Shown: positions 24,877-33,658, numbered from the stretch's first letter. The stretch is DNA of 38,276 bases from Paracoccaceae bacterium (GCA_024236495.1 JACKKJ010000008.1:1-38276); one strand, 5' to 3'. Program-made: numbers and translations. The notes: a model not told the origin generated them from the letters alone.

Positions 24877-25563
24877 ATGGAGTGTGTAATGAGTGTCGAT
24901 TGTGGTTTCGGGGGCGTGATCGTCCCCTTCGCCAGGGTGCGAACGGATATGACGAAAGCGATCGTGGACGAAGTCCGGACATACTGGGAGGCGCTGCGCG
25001 CCGGCCGTCCGGTGCCCCTGCGCTCCGAGGTCGATCCGCGCGGCATCGAGGGCGCGCTGGATTGTTCCTTCATTCTTGAACGCATGGCCCCCCGGGTGGC
25101 CCGCTTTCGCGTCGCGGGCGGGCATCTGAACGACCTGATGGGGATGGAGGTGCGGGGAATGCCTTTGACGGCGATGTTTTCCCCCGCCAGCCGTGGCGAG
25201 GTCGGCGCCATCCTGGCCGATGTCTTCGACCGACCGGCGGTGGCCGAACTGACGCTTCAGGCCGAAACCGGCCCCGGGCGGCCGGCGCTGGCCGCGCGGC
25301 TCCTGATCCTTCCGATGCGCAGTGACCGGGGGGGCATCGACCGCGCGCTGGGGTGCATGCCCTCGTCCGGGCCGATCGGCCTGGCGCCGCGCCGCTTCGC
25401 GTTGACCGAAGCGGAGCGCCACGACATCGTCGTGGGGCGTCCGGCACGGCCCGCGACACGATCATTCGACCTGACCGAGCCCGGCTTCGCCGAGGCGATG
25501 GCCCCCTTTGCGCGCCCCGCGCGCAGCCGCGCGCACCTTCGGCTCGTCAAGACGGACGACTGA
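24877..25563 (+). CDS. PAS_5 domain protein
   Basis: A 228-residue soluble protein. Residues about 25-160 look like the PAS_5 domain, an alphaproteobacterial PAS group with the order VRTYWEALRAGRPVPLRSEVDPRGIEGAL, LERMAPRVARFRVAGGHLNDLMGMEVRGMPL, then ARLLILPMRSDRGGIDRALG. No kinase or output domain follows, so any partner is separate. MopJ of Caulobacter is a single-domain PAS protein involved in CtrA control, so a similar role is possible but not shown. AAAGGA lies six bases before the ATG. An internal ATG at 24889 is an alternative. Confidence 0.75.
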   Translation: MECVMSVDCGFGGVIVPFARVRTDMTKAIVDEVRTYWEALRAGRPVPLRSEVDPRGIEGALDCSFILERMAPRVARFRVAGGHLNDLMGMEVRGMPLTAMFSPASRGEVGAILADVFDRPAVAELTLQAETGPGRPALAARLLILPMRSDRGGIDRALGCMPSSGPIGLAPRRFALTEAERHDIVVGRPARPATRSFDLTEPGFAEAMAPFARPARSRAHLRLVKTDD

Positions 25564-25587
25564 GACAACACCGGTGCCCGAAACGCA

Positions 25588-25611
25588 AACGGGCCCCGTG
25601 CGGGGCCCGTT
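25588..25611. terminator. Bidirectional hairpin terminator
   Basis: AACGGGCCCCG and CGGGGCCCGTT form an 11-bp inverted repeat around a two-base centre, between the convergent PAS gene (stop 25563) and the DAHP synthase gene (stop 25651). The right-hand side is followed by CCGGAAAAA, which on the minus strand provides a T-rich stretch before the hairpin. Confidence 0.65.
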
Positions 25612-25650
25612 CCGGAAAAAGACCCCTCGGGGCCGTGTCGCATCGCGCCG

Positions 25651-27021
25651 TCAGACCGCCGCGGCCTTTTGCAGCGCGCGCCGGTCCTGCAGTTCCTCGG
25701 CCACGAGGAAGGCAAGCTCAAGCGACTGGCTGGCGTTCAGGCGCGGGTCGCAGGCAGTGTGGTAGCGGTCCGACAGATCCTCGTCCGTCACGGCGCGCAC
25801 GCCGCCGGTGCATTCGGTAACGTCCTTGCCGGTCATCTCGAAATGCACGCCGCCGGGGATGGTGCCCTCGGCCTTGTGGACGGCGAAGAACTCCTTCACC
25901 TCGCGCAGGACCGAATCGAAGGGCCGCGTCTTGTAGCCCGAGGCCGCCTTGATCGTGTTTCCGTGCATGGGATCGCAGGTCCAGACGACCTTCGCGCCCT
26001 CTTCCTCGACCGCCTTGACAAGGCGCGGCAGGTGGTCGCCCACCTTCCCCGCCCCGAACCGCGCGATCAGCGTCAGCCGACCGGCCTCGTTTTCCGGGTT
26101 GAGCTTGCGCAAGAGCACCTTCAGGTCGTCGGTCGAAAGCGAGGGGCCGCATTTCAGCCCGATCGGGTTCTGAACGCCCCGGCAGAACTCGACATGCGCG
26201 CCGTCAGGCTGGCGGGTGCGGTCGCCGATCCAGATCATGTGGCCCGATCCCGCGACCGGCAGGCCGCTGGTCGAATCGATCCGGCAGAGCGCCTCTTCGT
26301 ATTCCAGAAGCAGCGCCTCGTGGCTGGTGTAGAAATCCACCGACGCCATCGCGTGCACGGTGTCCGAGGTCACGCCGGCGGCGCCCATGAACTCCATCGC
26401 GTCCTGGATGCGGGTCGCGACCTCGCGGTAGCGTTTCGCCTCGTCTTCCTCGGTGAAACCCGAAATCCAGCTTTGAACGCGGTGCATGTCGGCAAAACCG
26501 CCGGTCGAGAAGGCGCGCAGCAGGTTCAGCGACGCCGCCGCCTGGGTGTAGGCCTGCAACATGCGCGCCGGATCGGGAACCCGCGCGTCCGGGGTGAAGT
26601 CGAACCCGTTGATGATGTCACCGCGGTAGGACGGCAGTTCCACCCCGCCAATGGTTTCGGTCGCCGCCGAACGGGGCTTGGCGAACTGCCCTGCCATCCG
26701 GCCGACCTTGATCACCGGAAGCTTCGCGCCCCAGGTCAGGACGATCGCCATCTGCAGAATCACCTTGAAGGTGTCGCGGATGTTGTCGGCGGAAAACTCG
26801 GCAAAGCTTTCGGCGCAGTCGCCGCCTTGAAGAAGGAATGCGCGGCCCGCCGCCACATCGCCAAGCGCACGCTTGAGCTTGCGCGCCTCGCCCGCAAAGA
26901 CCAGGGGCGGCATCCGTGCGATCTGCGCCTCGACGGCATTCAGCGCGGCCTGATCCGGATAGTCCGGCATCTGCACCCGCGGACGGCTGCGCCAGTCGGA
27001 TTTGTTCCAGCCCTTGGTCAT
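25651..27021 (-). CDS. Class II 3-deoxy-7-phosphoheptulonate (DAHP) synthase
   Basis: First enzyme of the shikimate pathway, condensing phosphoenolpyruvate and erythrose 4-phosphate. The 456-residue protein is of the class II (plant/mycobacterial) type: LLQGGDCAESF with metal-ligand Cys69, KVGRMAGQFAKPRS, the RSAATETIGGVELPSYRGDIIN stretch, HFTSHEALLLEYEEAL, GLKCGPSLS, TCDPMHGNT and GGVHFEMTGKDVTECTGG. ATG at 27021 has GGAGAG five bases upstream and gives normal length; the frame stays open much further but that extension is antisense to the neighbouring regulator. A promoter with TATAAG is visible upstream. Confidence 0.94.
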   Translation of the reverse strand: MTKGWNKSDWRSRPRVQMPDYPDQAALNAVEAQIARMPPLVFAGEARKLKRALGDVAAGRAFLLQGGDCAESFAEFSADNIRDTFKVILQMAIVLTWGAKLPVIKVGRMAGQFAKPRSAATETIGGVELPSYRGDIINGFDFTPDARVPDPARMLQAYTQAAASLNLLRAFSTGGFADMHRVQSWISGFTEEDEAKRYREVATRIQDAMEFMGAAGVTSDTVHAMASVDFYTSHEALLLEYEEALCRIDSTSGLPVAGSGHMIWIGDRTRQPDGAHVEFCRGVQNPIGLKCGPSLSTDDLKVLLRKLNPENEAGRLTLIARFGAGKVGDHLPRLVKAVEEEGAKVVWTCDPMHGNTIKAASGYKTRPFDSVLREVKEFFAVHKAEGTIPGGVHFEMTGKDVTECTGGVRAVTDEDLSDRYHTACDPRLNASQSLELAFLVAEELQDRRALQKAAAV

Positions 27022-27055
27022 GGCTCTCTCCAAGCGTTTAGCGTTAACCGGGCGG

Positions 27056-27084
27056 CTTATACTGCCCGACCCTGCCCCTTGCAA
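27056..27084 (-). promoter_or_regulatory. Putative sigma-70 promoter of the DAHP synthase gene
   Basis: On the minus strand, TTGCAA (27084-27079), 17 bases and TATAAG (27061-27056) lie 35 bases before the start codon. TATAAG matches TATAAT in five of six, TTGCAA matches TTGACA in four of six. One copy of a 12-base direct repeat overlaps the -35 region. Confidence 0.45.
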
Positions 27085-27112
27085 ACCGAATGCGCCGCTT
27101 CCTGCCCCTTGC
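27071..27112. repeat. 12-base direct repeat in a divergent promoter region
   Basis: CCTGCCCCTTGC occurs at 27071-27082 and again at 27101-27112, exactly 30 bases apart, close to three helical turns. It lies in the 144-base gap between DAHP synthase and the GlxA/AraC-type regulator. AraC-family proteins often bind direct repeats, so this may be an operator for the adjacent regulator. Confidence 0.6.
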
Positions 27113-27165
27113 GGGCCGCCCAAATTGATGGTTCTGTGCTCAAAACGACAGATCAGAGTCGCATA

Positions 27166-28185
27166 ATGTCTTCCGTCCCGGTTACCAAAAAGCCTGCGCC
27201 TGCTGTCCAGTCGCGTCGAAAGCGGTTCGTTTTCCTGCTTCTCGACCGGTTCACCATGCTGTCCTTCGCCGGCGCGATCGAACCGCTCAGAATCGCCAAC
27301 CGGGTTCTCGGGTCGCAGGCCTATTCCTGGGTTCTTGCCGGCGAGAACGGGATCGAGGCGACCTGTTCGAACGGCGCGTCCTTCAAGCTCGACATGGGGC
27401 TGGAGGAGATCACCCGCGAGGATACCGTGCTTGTCTGCGGCGGTATCGACGTGCAGGAGGCGACGACCAAACCGGTGCTGAACTGGCTGCGCCGCGAGGC
27501 GCGCCGGGGCGCGGCGATCGGCGGGCTTTGCACCGGCGCCTATACCGTGGCGAAGGCGGGGCTTCTGGACGGCAAGCGCGCGACGATCCATTGGGAAAAC
27601 CAGGACAGCTTCCTTGAGGAATTCGAGGAGGTGAAGCTGACCAAGTCGGTCTTCGTCCTCGACGGCAACCGGATGTCGACGGCGGGGGGCACCGCCTCGA
27701 TCGACCTGATGCTGAAGATCATCGCCTCCGACCACGGCGAGGAGGTGGCCAACACGGTGGCCGACCAGCTTATCTATTCCTCGATCCGCACCGACCAGGA
27801 CACGCAGCGCCTGTCGATCCCCACCCGGATCGGCGTGCGCCACCCCAAGCTGAGCCAGGTCATCCAGATGATGGAACAGAACATCGAGGATCCGATCAGC
27901 CCCGCCGACCTGGCCGAGCGTGTCGGCATGTCGACCCGCCAGCTGGAACGGCTGTTCCGCCGCTACCTGAACCGCAGCCCGAAGCGGTATTACATGGAAC
28001 TGCGGCTCCAGAAGGCGCGCAACCTTCTGATGCAGACGGACATGAGCGTCATCAACGTCGCGCTCGCCTGCGGCTTCGCGAGCCCCTCGCATTTCTCGAA
28101 ATGCTACCGCGCGCATTACAAGACCACGCCCTACCGCGAACGCGGCACCCACGGCGTGCCGGGCGTGACACGGCTGTCGATCTAG
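27166..28185 (+). CDS. GlxA/AraC-family transcriptional regulator
   Basis: A 339-residue regulator with two parts. Residues about 20-190 form a DJ-1/PfpI-like (glutamine amidotransferase type 1) domain, with the elbow cysteine Cys122 in GGLCTGAYTVAKAGLLDG. Residues about 230-330 form an AraC double helix-turn-helix (PISPADLAERVGMSTRQLERLF and VINVALACGFASPSHFSKCYRAHY). Relatives GbdR, CdhR and SouR respond to betaine, carnitine or sarcosine. The effector here is unknown; the downstream ABC importer and, further on, a dimethylglycine/sarcosine-type dehydrogenase make a related compound plausible (inference). ATG at 27166 fits the family start, with weak ribosome site. Confidence 0.88.
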   Translation: MSSVPVTKKPAPAVQSRRKRFVFLLLDRFTMLSFAGAIEPLRIANRVLGSQAYSWVLAGENGIEATCSNGASFKLDMGLEEITREDTVLVCGGIDVQEATTKPVLNWLRREARRGAAIGGLCTGAYTVAKAGLLDGKRATIHWENQDSFLEEFEEVKLTKSVFVLDGNRMSTAGGTASIDLMLKIIASDHGEEVANTVADQLIYSSIRTDQDTQRLSIPTRIGVRHPKLSQVIQMMEQNIEDPISPADLAERVGMSTRQLERLFRRYLNRSPKRYYMELRLQKARNLLMQTDMSVINVALACGFASPSHFSKCYRAHYKTTPYRERGTHGVPGVTRLSI

Positions 28186-28337
28186 GCGCCGGGTGTCCTG
28201 TCCCGGCGGCACCGGCGGTCGCTTGACCCAGGGTAAACGTGTCCGGTGCGTGGGGCCGGTTCGCGAACGGCTTTTCTTTTGGCCAAAGCCGCTCTAATTT
28301 CGATGTCAGGATAATCATCCAGCATGGGAGCTACCTA

Positions 28338-29522
28338 ATGAAGAAACTTCTCGCCGCGACCGCCTCGGTCGCGCTTTTTGCGGGTGCGGCCAGCGCCGAG
28401 GACATCAAGATCGGCGTCGTGCTTGGCTTCACCGGCCCGCTCGAATCGATCACCCCGGCGATGGGCGCCTCTGCCGAACTCGCGATGAAGGAAGTCAGCG
28501 ATTCCGGCAAGCTTCTGGGCGGGTCCACCGTGACCTCCGTCCGGGGCGACTCGACCTGCGTTGACGCCGCCGCGGCGACCGCCGCCGCCGAACGTGTCGT
28601 CACGACCGACAAGGTCGCCGCGATCATGGGCGCGGACTGCTCGGGCGTCACCGGCGCGATCCTGTCGAACGTCGCCGTGCCGAACGGCATCGTGATGATC
28701 TCGCCCTCCGCGACCTCGCCCGCGCTGTCGACCGCCGAGGACAACGGCCTTTTCTTCCGCACCGCGCCCTCCGACGCCCGCCAGGGCGAGGTCGTGACCG
28801 ACATCCTGAAGGAAAAGGGCGTCAATTCGATCGCGCTTTCCTACACCAACAACGACTATGGCAAGGGCCTGGCGGAATCGATCCAGCGCAACTTCGAAGC
28901 TGCGGGCGGCACCGTGACCATCTCTGCCGCGCATGAAGACGGCAAGGCCGACTATTCCGCCGAAGTGGGCGCGCTTGCCTCGGCGGGCGGCGATGTCCTC
29001 GTCGTTGCGGGCTATGTGGACCAGGGCGGTTCGGGCGTCGTGCGCGCCGCGCTCGACACCGGGGCCTTCTCGACCTTCTACTTCCCCGACGGGATGGTCG
29101 GCCAGAAGCTGAACGAAAACTTCGGCGCCGAACTGAACGGTTCTTACGGGGCTTATCCCGGCACCGACAGCCAGGGTGCGGCGATGTTCAAGGATCTCGC
29201 CGGTGCCGCGGGCATCGACGGCACCTCGGCCTTCGCACCGGAAAGCTATGACGCCGCCGCGCTGATCATGCTGTCCATGGCGGCCGCCGGATCGTCGAAC
29301 TCCGCCGATTTCGCCGGCAAGGTGATGGATATCGCCAACGCGCCGGGCGAAAAGATCTATCCGGGCGAACTGGCCAAGGCGCTTGACCTGATCGCCGCCG
29401 GCACCGAGATCGACTACGAAGGTGCCAGCGCGGTGGAACTGGTCGGCCCGGGCGAAAGCAAGGGCAACTACCAGGAAATCCTGTTCGCCGACGGCGTCTA
29501 TTCGACGGTGAACTACCGCTAA
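28338..29522 (+). CDS. livK: Branched-chain amino-acid-type ABC transporter substrate-binding protein
   Basis: Periplasmic binding protein, 394 residues, with a Sec signal peptide ending at about residue 20 (MKKLLAATASVALFAGAASA, then EDIKIGVVLGFTGP). The type I fold is shown by GFTGPLESITPAMGASAELAM, a Cys pair in DSTCVDAAAA and MGADCSGVTGA, and ISPSATSPALST, a ligand-proximal loop. Which amino acid or amide it binds cannot be told; the LivK/LivJ label is family-level. GGGAG lies seven bases before ATG at 28338. A hairpin follows, then livG, livF, livH and livM. Confidence 0.9.
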   Translation: MKKLLAATASVALFAGAASAEDIKIGVVLGFTGPLESITPAMGASAELAMKEVSDSGKLLGGSTVTSVRGDSTCVDAAAATAAAERVVTTDKVAAIMGADCSGVTGAILSNVAVPNGIVMISPSATSPALSTAEDNGLFFRTAPSDARQGEVVTDILKEKGVNSIALSYTNNDYGKGLAESIQRNFEAAGGTVTISAAHEDGKADYSAEVGALASAGGDVLVVAGYVDQGGSGVVRAALDTGAFSTFYFPDGMVGQKLNENFGAELNGSYGAYPGTDSQGAAMFKDLAGAAGIDGTSAFAPESYDAAALIMLSMAAAGSSNSADFAGKVMDIANAPGEKIYPGELAKALDLIAAGTEIDYEGASAVELVGPGESKGNYQEILFADGVYSTVNYR

Positions 29523-29539
29523 GCGGTCTCGCTTCCCAG

Positions 29540-29568
29540 AGGCAGCCCGGACCACCCGGGCTGCCTTT
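29540..29568 (+). terminator. Hairpin between the binding-protein gene and livG
   Basis: AGGCAGCCCGG, five-base loop, CCGGGCTGCCT then TTCC. The stem is perfect over 11 bp and is followed by only TTT, so it is a partial terminator at best. It may give more binding protein than membrane subunits and protect the mRNA 3' end. Confidence 0.7.
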
Positions 29569-29615
29569 CCATATCGACAGACGCGGGCAAACCCGCGCGA
29601 AGGGGATGGAAACGC

Positions 29616-30476
29616 ATGATCATCGTCGAGGATCTGCACAAGCATTTCGGCGGCTTTCAGGCCGTCAGTGGCGCATCCATGGAGATCGCCAAGGGATCGA
29701 TCACCGGGCTCATCGGCCCGAATGGCGCGGGTAAGTCGACGCTGTTCAACGTGATCGCCGGGGTTCACAAGCCCACCTCGGGCCGCGTCGTGATGGACGG
29801 TGAGGACATCACCGGACTGCCGCCGCACGACCTTTTCCACAAGGGCCTTCTGCGCACCTTCCAGATCGCGCACGAGTTCTCCTCGATGAGCGTGCGGGAA
29901 AACCTGATGATGGTGCCCGCGGGCCAGTCGGGCGAGACGCTGTGGAACGCCTGGTTTCACCGCAAGCGGATCCGCGACGAGGAACGCGCGCTGGCGAAGA
30001 AAGCCGACGATGTTCTTGATTTCCTGACCATTTCCCATCTGGCCGACGAACGCGCGGGCAACCTTTCGGGGGGCCAGAAGAAGCTTCTGGAATTGGGGCG
30101 CACGATGATGGTCGACGCCAAGATCGTCTTTCTGGACGAGGTCGGCGCAGGCGTGAACCGCACGCTTCTCAACACCATCGGCGACGCGATCGTGCGGCTG
30201 AACAAGGAACGCGGCTACACCTTCTGCGTCATCGAACACGACATGGATTTCATCGGACGCCTTTGCGATCCGGTCATCGTGATGGCCGAGGGCAAGGTGC
30301 TGGCCGAAGGGTCCGCGGCGCACATCATGGAGAACGAGGCGGTGATCGAAGCCTATCTGGGCCGCGGCCTCAAGAACAAGGTCAAGGCCGAGGCCGAGGC
30401 CGAGGAGGCCCGCCACGAGGCGCACGGCGCCCAGCCCGGTCTTGGCGACGAGGCCGGCAAAGGGGGTGCGGCATGA
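29616..30476 (+). CDS. livG: ABC transporter ATP-binding protein LivG
   Basis: First ATPase of the importer, 286 residues. Walker A GPNGAGKST, a Q-loop near LLRTFQIAHEFSSMSV, signature LSGGQKKLLELGR, Walker B IVFLDEVGAGVN and the switch histidine in CVIEHDMDFIGRLCDPVIVM. The C-terminus adds a charged, alanine/glutamate-rich tail of about 30 residues (EAEAEEARHEAHGAQPGLG). Its stop overlaps the livF start by four bases. AGGGGA lies upstream of ATG at 29616. Confidence 0.93.
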   Translation: MIIVEDLHKHFGGFQAVSGASMEIAKGSITGLIGPNGAGKSTLFNVIAGVHKPTSGRVVMDGEDITGLPPHDLFHKGLLRTFQIAHEFSSMSVRENLMMVPAGQSGETLWNAWFHRKRIRDEERALAKKADDVLDFLTISHLADERAGNLSGGQKKLLELGRTMMVDAKIVFLDEVGAGVNRTLLNTIGDAIVRLNKERGYTFCVIEHDMDFIGRLCDPVIVMAEGKVLAEGSAAHIMENEAVIEAYLGRGLKNKVKAEAEAEEARHEAHGAQPGLGDEAGKGGAA

Positions 30477-31177
30477 GCTTTCTCGCGGCCGAGAACATGA
30501 CCGGCGGCTACGGCGCCGCCGACATCCTGCACGACTGCACACTGACCGTCGACAAGGGGCAGATCGCGGTGATCGTCGGGCCGAACGGCGCCGGCAAGTC
30601 CACCGCGATGAAGGCGGTCTTCGGCATGCTGAACCTGCGCAAGGGCCATGTGAAGCTTGACGGCGAGGACATCACCGCGCTGTCCCCGCAGGACCGGGTG
30701 GCCAAGGGGATGGGGTTCGTCCCGCAGGTCAACAACGTCTTCCCCTCGATGTCGGTCGAGGAGAACCTGGAAATGGGCGCCTTCCTGCGCCACGACGATT
30801 TCCGCCCGACGATGGAACAGGTCTATGACCTCTTCCCGATCCTCAAGGACAAGCGCCGCCAGCCGGCGGGCGAACTTTCGGGCGGCCAGCGCCAGCAGGT
30901 CGCCGTCGGGCGCGCGCTGATGACCCAGCCGAAGCTCCTGATGCTCGACGAACCCACCGCCGGCGTCTCCCCCATCGTGATGGACGAGCTTTTCGACCGC
31001 ATCATAGAGGTGGCGCGCACCGGCATCTCGATCCTCATGGTCGAACAGAACGCCCGCCAGGCGCTCGAGATCGCCGACAAGGGCTATGTCCTTGTCCAGG
31101 GCGCCAACCGCTACACCGACACCGGGGAGGCGCTTCTGGCCAACCCCGAGGTCCGCCGCACCTTCCTGGGGGGCTGA
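30473..31177 (+). CDS. livF: ABC transporter ATP-binding protein LivF
   Basis: Second ATPase of the importer, 234 residues, starting MSFLAAENMTGGYGAADILH. Walker A GPNGAGKST, Q-loop GFVPQVNNVFPSMSVEENL, signature LSGGQRQQVAVGRAL, Walker B LMLDEPTAGVSP and LMVEQNARQALEIADKGYVL. The ATG is chosen because it overlaps the livG stop by four bases (ATGA) and gives the usual LivF length. It ends three bases before livH. Confidence 0.94.
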   Translation: MSFLAAENMTGGYGAADILHDCTLTVDKGQIAVIVGPNGAGKSTAMKAVFGMLNLRKGHVKLDGEDITALSPQDRVAKGMGFVPQVNNVFPSMSVEENLEMGAFLRHDDFRPTMEQVYDLFPILKDKRRQPAGELSGGQRQQVAVGRALMTQPKLLMLDEPTAGVSPIVMDELFDRIIEVARTGISILMVEQNARQALEIADKGYVLVQGANRYTDTGEALLANPEVRRTFLGG

Positions 31178-31180
31178 GAC

Positions 31181-32191
31181 ATGGACCTTCTCAACGCGAT
31201 CGTCGCGCTTCTGAACTTCGTCGTCATTCCCGCCACCGCCTATGGCGCGCAGCTCGCGCTTGGCGCGCTTGGCGTGACGCTGATCTATGGCATCCTGCGC
31301 TTTTCCAACTTCGCCCATGGCGACACGATGGCGCTTGGCACCGGCTTCGTGATCCTTGTCACCTGGTGGCTGCAATCCATGGGCGTCAGCTTCGGCCCGC
31401 TGCCCACGGCCTTTCTTGCCCTGCCCTTCGCCATCGCGGCGACGGCGGCGGTCGTCCTTCTGACAGACCGCGGCGTCTACCGGTTCTACCGCCGCCAGAA
31501 GGCCGCGCCGGTGATCCTTGTCATCGTCTCGATGGGGGTGATGTTCGTGATGAACGGGGTCACCCGTTTTGTCATCGGCGTCGACGAGATCCGCTTTGCC
31601 GACGGCGCCAAGTTCCTGATCAACGCCAACGAGTTCAAGCAATCCACCGGCCTGGCCGAGGGGCTTGCGTTCAAGGCCAGCCAGGCGCAGACGATCGTCA
31701 CCGCCGTCGTGGTGGTGGCGCTTCTCTTCTGGTTTCTCAACAAGACCCGCACCGGCAAGTCGATGCGCGCCTATTCCGACAACGAGGATCTGGCGCTCCT
31801 CTCCGGGATCAACCCCGAACGCGTGGTCGCGGTGACCTGGATCATCGCTTCCGGCCTTGCCGTGATCGCCGGCACCCTCTACGGGCTCGACAAGTCGTTC
31901 AAGGCCTTCAACTACTTCCAGCTTCTCTTGCCGATCTTCGCCTCGGCCATCGTCGGCGGCCTTGGCAGCCCGCTTGGCGCCATCGCGGGCGGGTTCCTGA
32001 TCGCCTTTTCCGAGGTCGGCTTCACCTATGCCTGGAAGAAGGTCGCGACCTATGTCCTGCCCGAAAGCCTCGCGCCTGACGGGCTCGTCCAGCTTCTGTC
32101 CACCGACTACAAGTTCGCCGTCTCCTTCGCGATCCTGATCGTCGTCCTGCTTTTCAAGCCCACCGGCCTCTTCAAGGGGAAATCGGTATGA
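31181..32191 (+). CDS. livH: Branched-chain amino-acid-type ABC permease LivH
   Basis: Inner-membrane permease of 336 residues with about eight hydrophobic segments. Typical LivH stretches are GALGVTLIYGILRFSNFAHGD near the N-terminus, MRAYSDNEDLALLSGINPE (coupling helix for the ATPases) and ASAIVGGLGSPLGAIAGGFLI. It lies three bases after livF and overlaps livM by four bases. Confidence 0.92.
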   Translation: MDLLNAIVALLNFVVIPATAYGAQLALGALGVTLIYGILRFSNFAHGDTMALGTGFVILVTWWLQSMGVSFGPLPTAFLALPFAIAATAAVVLLTDRGVYRFYRRQKAAPVILVIVSMGVMFVMNGVTRFVIGVDEIRFADGAKFLINANEFKQSTGLAEGLAFKASQAQTIVTAVVVVALLFWFLNKTRTGKSMRAYSDNEDLALLSGINPERVVAVTWIIASGLAVIAGTLYGLDKSFKAFNYFQLLLPIFASAIVGGLGSPLGAIAGGFLIAFSEVGFTYAWKKVATYVLPESLAPDGLVQLLSTDYKFAVSFAILIVVLLFKPTGLFKGKSV

Positions 32192-33507
32192 ACCTGCGCA
32201 ACGTCCTTCTTTTCGCGGGCATGGCCCTTCTCATCGTCCTCGAGGGCTCCACCACCTTCGGCGGGCTCTTTGGCGGCAGCTGGAACACCGCGCTCTTCAT
32301 CCTCAACTTCGGCCTCCTGTCGGCGATCATGTCGCTTGGCGTCAACATGCAATGGGGCTACGCGGGCCTTTTCAACGTCGGCGTCGTCGGCTTCATCGCG
32401 CTTGGCGGTCTTGCCCCGGTCTTGATCGCCACCGCCCCGGTGACCGAGGTCTGGACGCTGGGCGGCGTCGGCCGGCTGATCTTCTCGCTGGTCGTCGGCG
32501 CGGGCGTCATCGCCCTTGCCGTCGCGCTGAACCACCGGCTGCGCGGCGGGATCCGCGTCCTGGCGCTTGGGGTGACGCTGATCGGCGGCTTCTTCCTTTA
32601 CCGCGCGCTTTTCGACCCCGCCGTCGAGGTGATCGAGGCCTTCAACCCCGCCACCTATTCCAACATCGGCGGCCTCGGCCTGCCGGTCCTTGTGTCCTGG
32701 CCCGTCGGCGCCCTCCTCGCCGCCGGCGCCGCCTGGCTGATCGGCAAGACCGCGCTTGGCCTGCGCTCCGACTACCTCGCCATCGCCACCCTCGGCATCG
32801 GCGAGATCATCGTCGCCGTCCTCAAGAACGAGGACTGGCTGGCGCGCGGCGTCAAGAACGTCATCGGCATCCCGCGCCCCGTCCCCTACGAGGTCGACCT
32901 TCAGGCGAGCGCCGGCTTTGCCGACTTTGCCGCGCGCTTCGGCGCCGATCCGGTCGTCGCCTCCACCATCGTCGTCAAGCTTCTTTACGCCGGCCTCTTC
33001 CTTGTCGTCCTGCTGGCGCTGACCGCCGCCTCGGAGCTCGCCCTGAAATCCCCCTGGGGGCGGATGATGCGCGCCATCCGCGACAACGAGGTCGCCGCCG
33101 AGGCGATGGGCAAGAACGTGACCGGACGGCACCTGCAGATCTTCATCCTCGGGTCGGCCGTCTGCGGCTTCGCCGGCGCCATGATGGTGACCATGGACAG
33201 CCTGCACAATCCCGGCACCTACAGCCCCCTGCGCTTCACTTTCCTCGTTTGGGTCATGGTCATCGTCGGCGGTTCCGGCAACAACTGGGGCGCGATCATC
33301 GGCGGCTTCCTCATCAGCTTCCTCTGGCTCAAGGTCGAGGCCTGGGGCCCCGCCGCGCTTGACTACCTGACCGCCGGAATGGACCCCGCCTCGCCGCTGC
33401 GCGAACACCTCAAGGACAGCGCCGCGCACATGCGTCTCATCGCGCTCGGCCTTGTCCTTCTGCTTGTCCTCAGGTTCAGCCCGAAAGGACTGATCCCGGA
33501 ACGCTAG
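32188..33507 (+). CDS. livM: Branched-chain amino-acid-type ABC permease LivM
   Basis: Inner-membrane permease of 439 residues, many hydrophobic segments. NLSLGVNMQWGYAGLFNVGVVGFIALGG-like N-terminal region, LRSDYLAIATLGIGEIIV, and the coupling helix WGRMMRAIRDNEVAAEAMGKNV are LivM signatures, as is the C-terminal VGGSGNNWGAIIGGFLIS. It is longer than E. coli LivM in the middle, with an extra hydrophobic stretch near residues 110-150. It overlaps livH by four bases and is followed by a strong terminator. Confidence 0.92.
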   Translation: MNLRNVLLFAGMALLIVLEGSTTFGGLFGGSWNTALFILNFGLLSAIMSLGVNMQWGYAGLFNVGVVGFIALGGLAPVLIATAPVTEVWTLGGVGRLIFSLVVGAGVIALAVALNHRLRGGIRVLALGVTLIGGFFLYRALFDPAVEVIEAFNPATYSNIGGLGLPVLVSWPVGALLAAGAAWLIGKTALGLRSDYLAIATLGIGEIIVAVLKNEDWLARGVKNVIGIPRPVPYEVDLQASAGFADFAARFGADPVVASTIVVKLLYAGLFLVVLLALTAASELALKSPWGRMMRAIRDNEVAAEAMGKNVTGRHLQIFILGSAVCGFAGAMMVTMDSLHNPGTYSPLRFTFLVWVMVIVGGSGNNWGAIIGGFLISFLWLKVEAWGPAALDYLTAGMDPASPLREHLKDSAAHMRLIALGLVLLLVLRFSPKGLIPER

Positions 33508-33527
33508 GACGGGCCGGAACGCCATCG

Positions 33528-33552
33528 AAGGGCCGGGGTTCCCCCGGCCCTT
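33528..33552 (+). terminator. Rho-independent terminator after livM
   Basis: AAGGGCCGGGG, loop TTC, CCCCGGCCCTT form an 11-bp stem ending in TT, 20 bases after the livM stop. It ends the importer operon and separates it from the FAD dehydrogenase gene. Confidence 0.8.
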
Positions 33553-33579
33553 GCCATTTCTGTCCGCTGAATCGTGAAA

Positions 33580-33594
33580 CGACACATTTTGTCG
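33580..33594. promoter_or_regulatory. Palindrome upstream of the FAD/GcvT dehydrogenase gene
   Basis: CGACA, five bases, TGTCG in the 106-base region between the livM terminator and the dehydrogenase gene, 64 bases before its start. It could be an operator. A short palindrome of this size can be chance. No clear -35/-10 pair was found. Confidence 0.3.
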
Positions 33595-33658
33595 CGGATC
33601 GACATGCCTGAAGCCGCATTCATGCCTTGATTGGTCGCGAATTCCTTCGGAGGCGAAC

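Noticed and set aside
25669..27165. Long plus-strand extension of the GlxA-type regulator frame upstream through the DAHP synthase gene.
   Set aside because: It is antisense to DAHP synthase. The regulator family begins at ATG 27166, so the extension is an open shadow frame.
27022..28212. Long minus-strand extension of the DAHP synthase frame.
   Set aside because: It is antisense to the GlxA-type regulator. ATG at 27021 has a good ribosome site and gives the family length.
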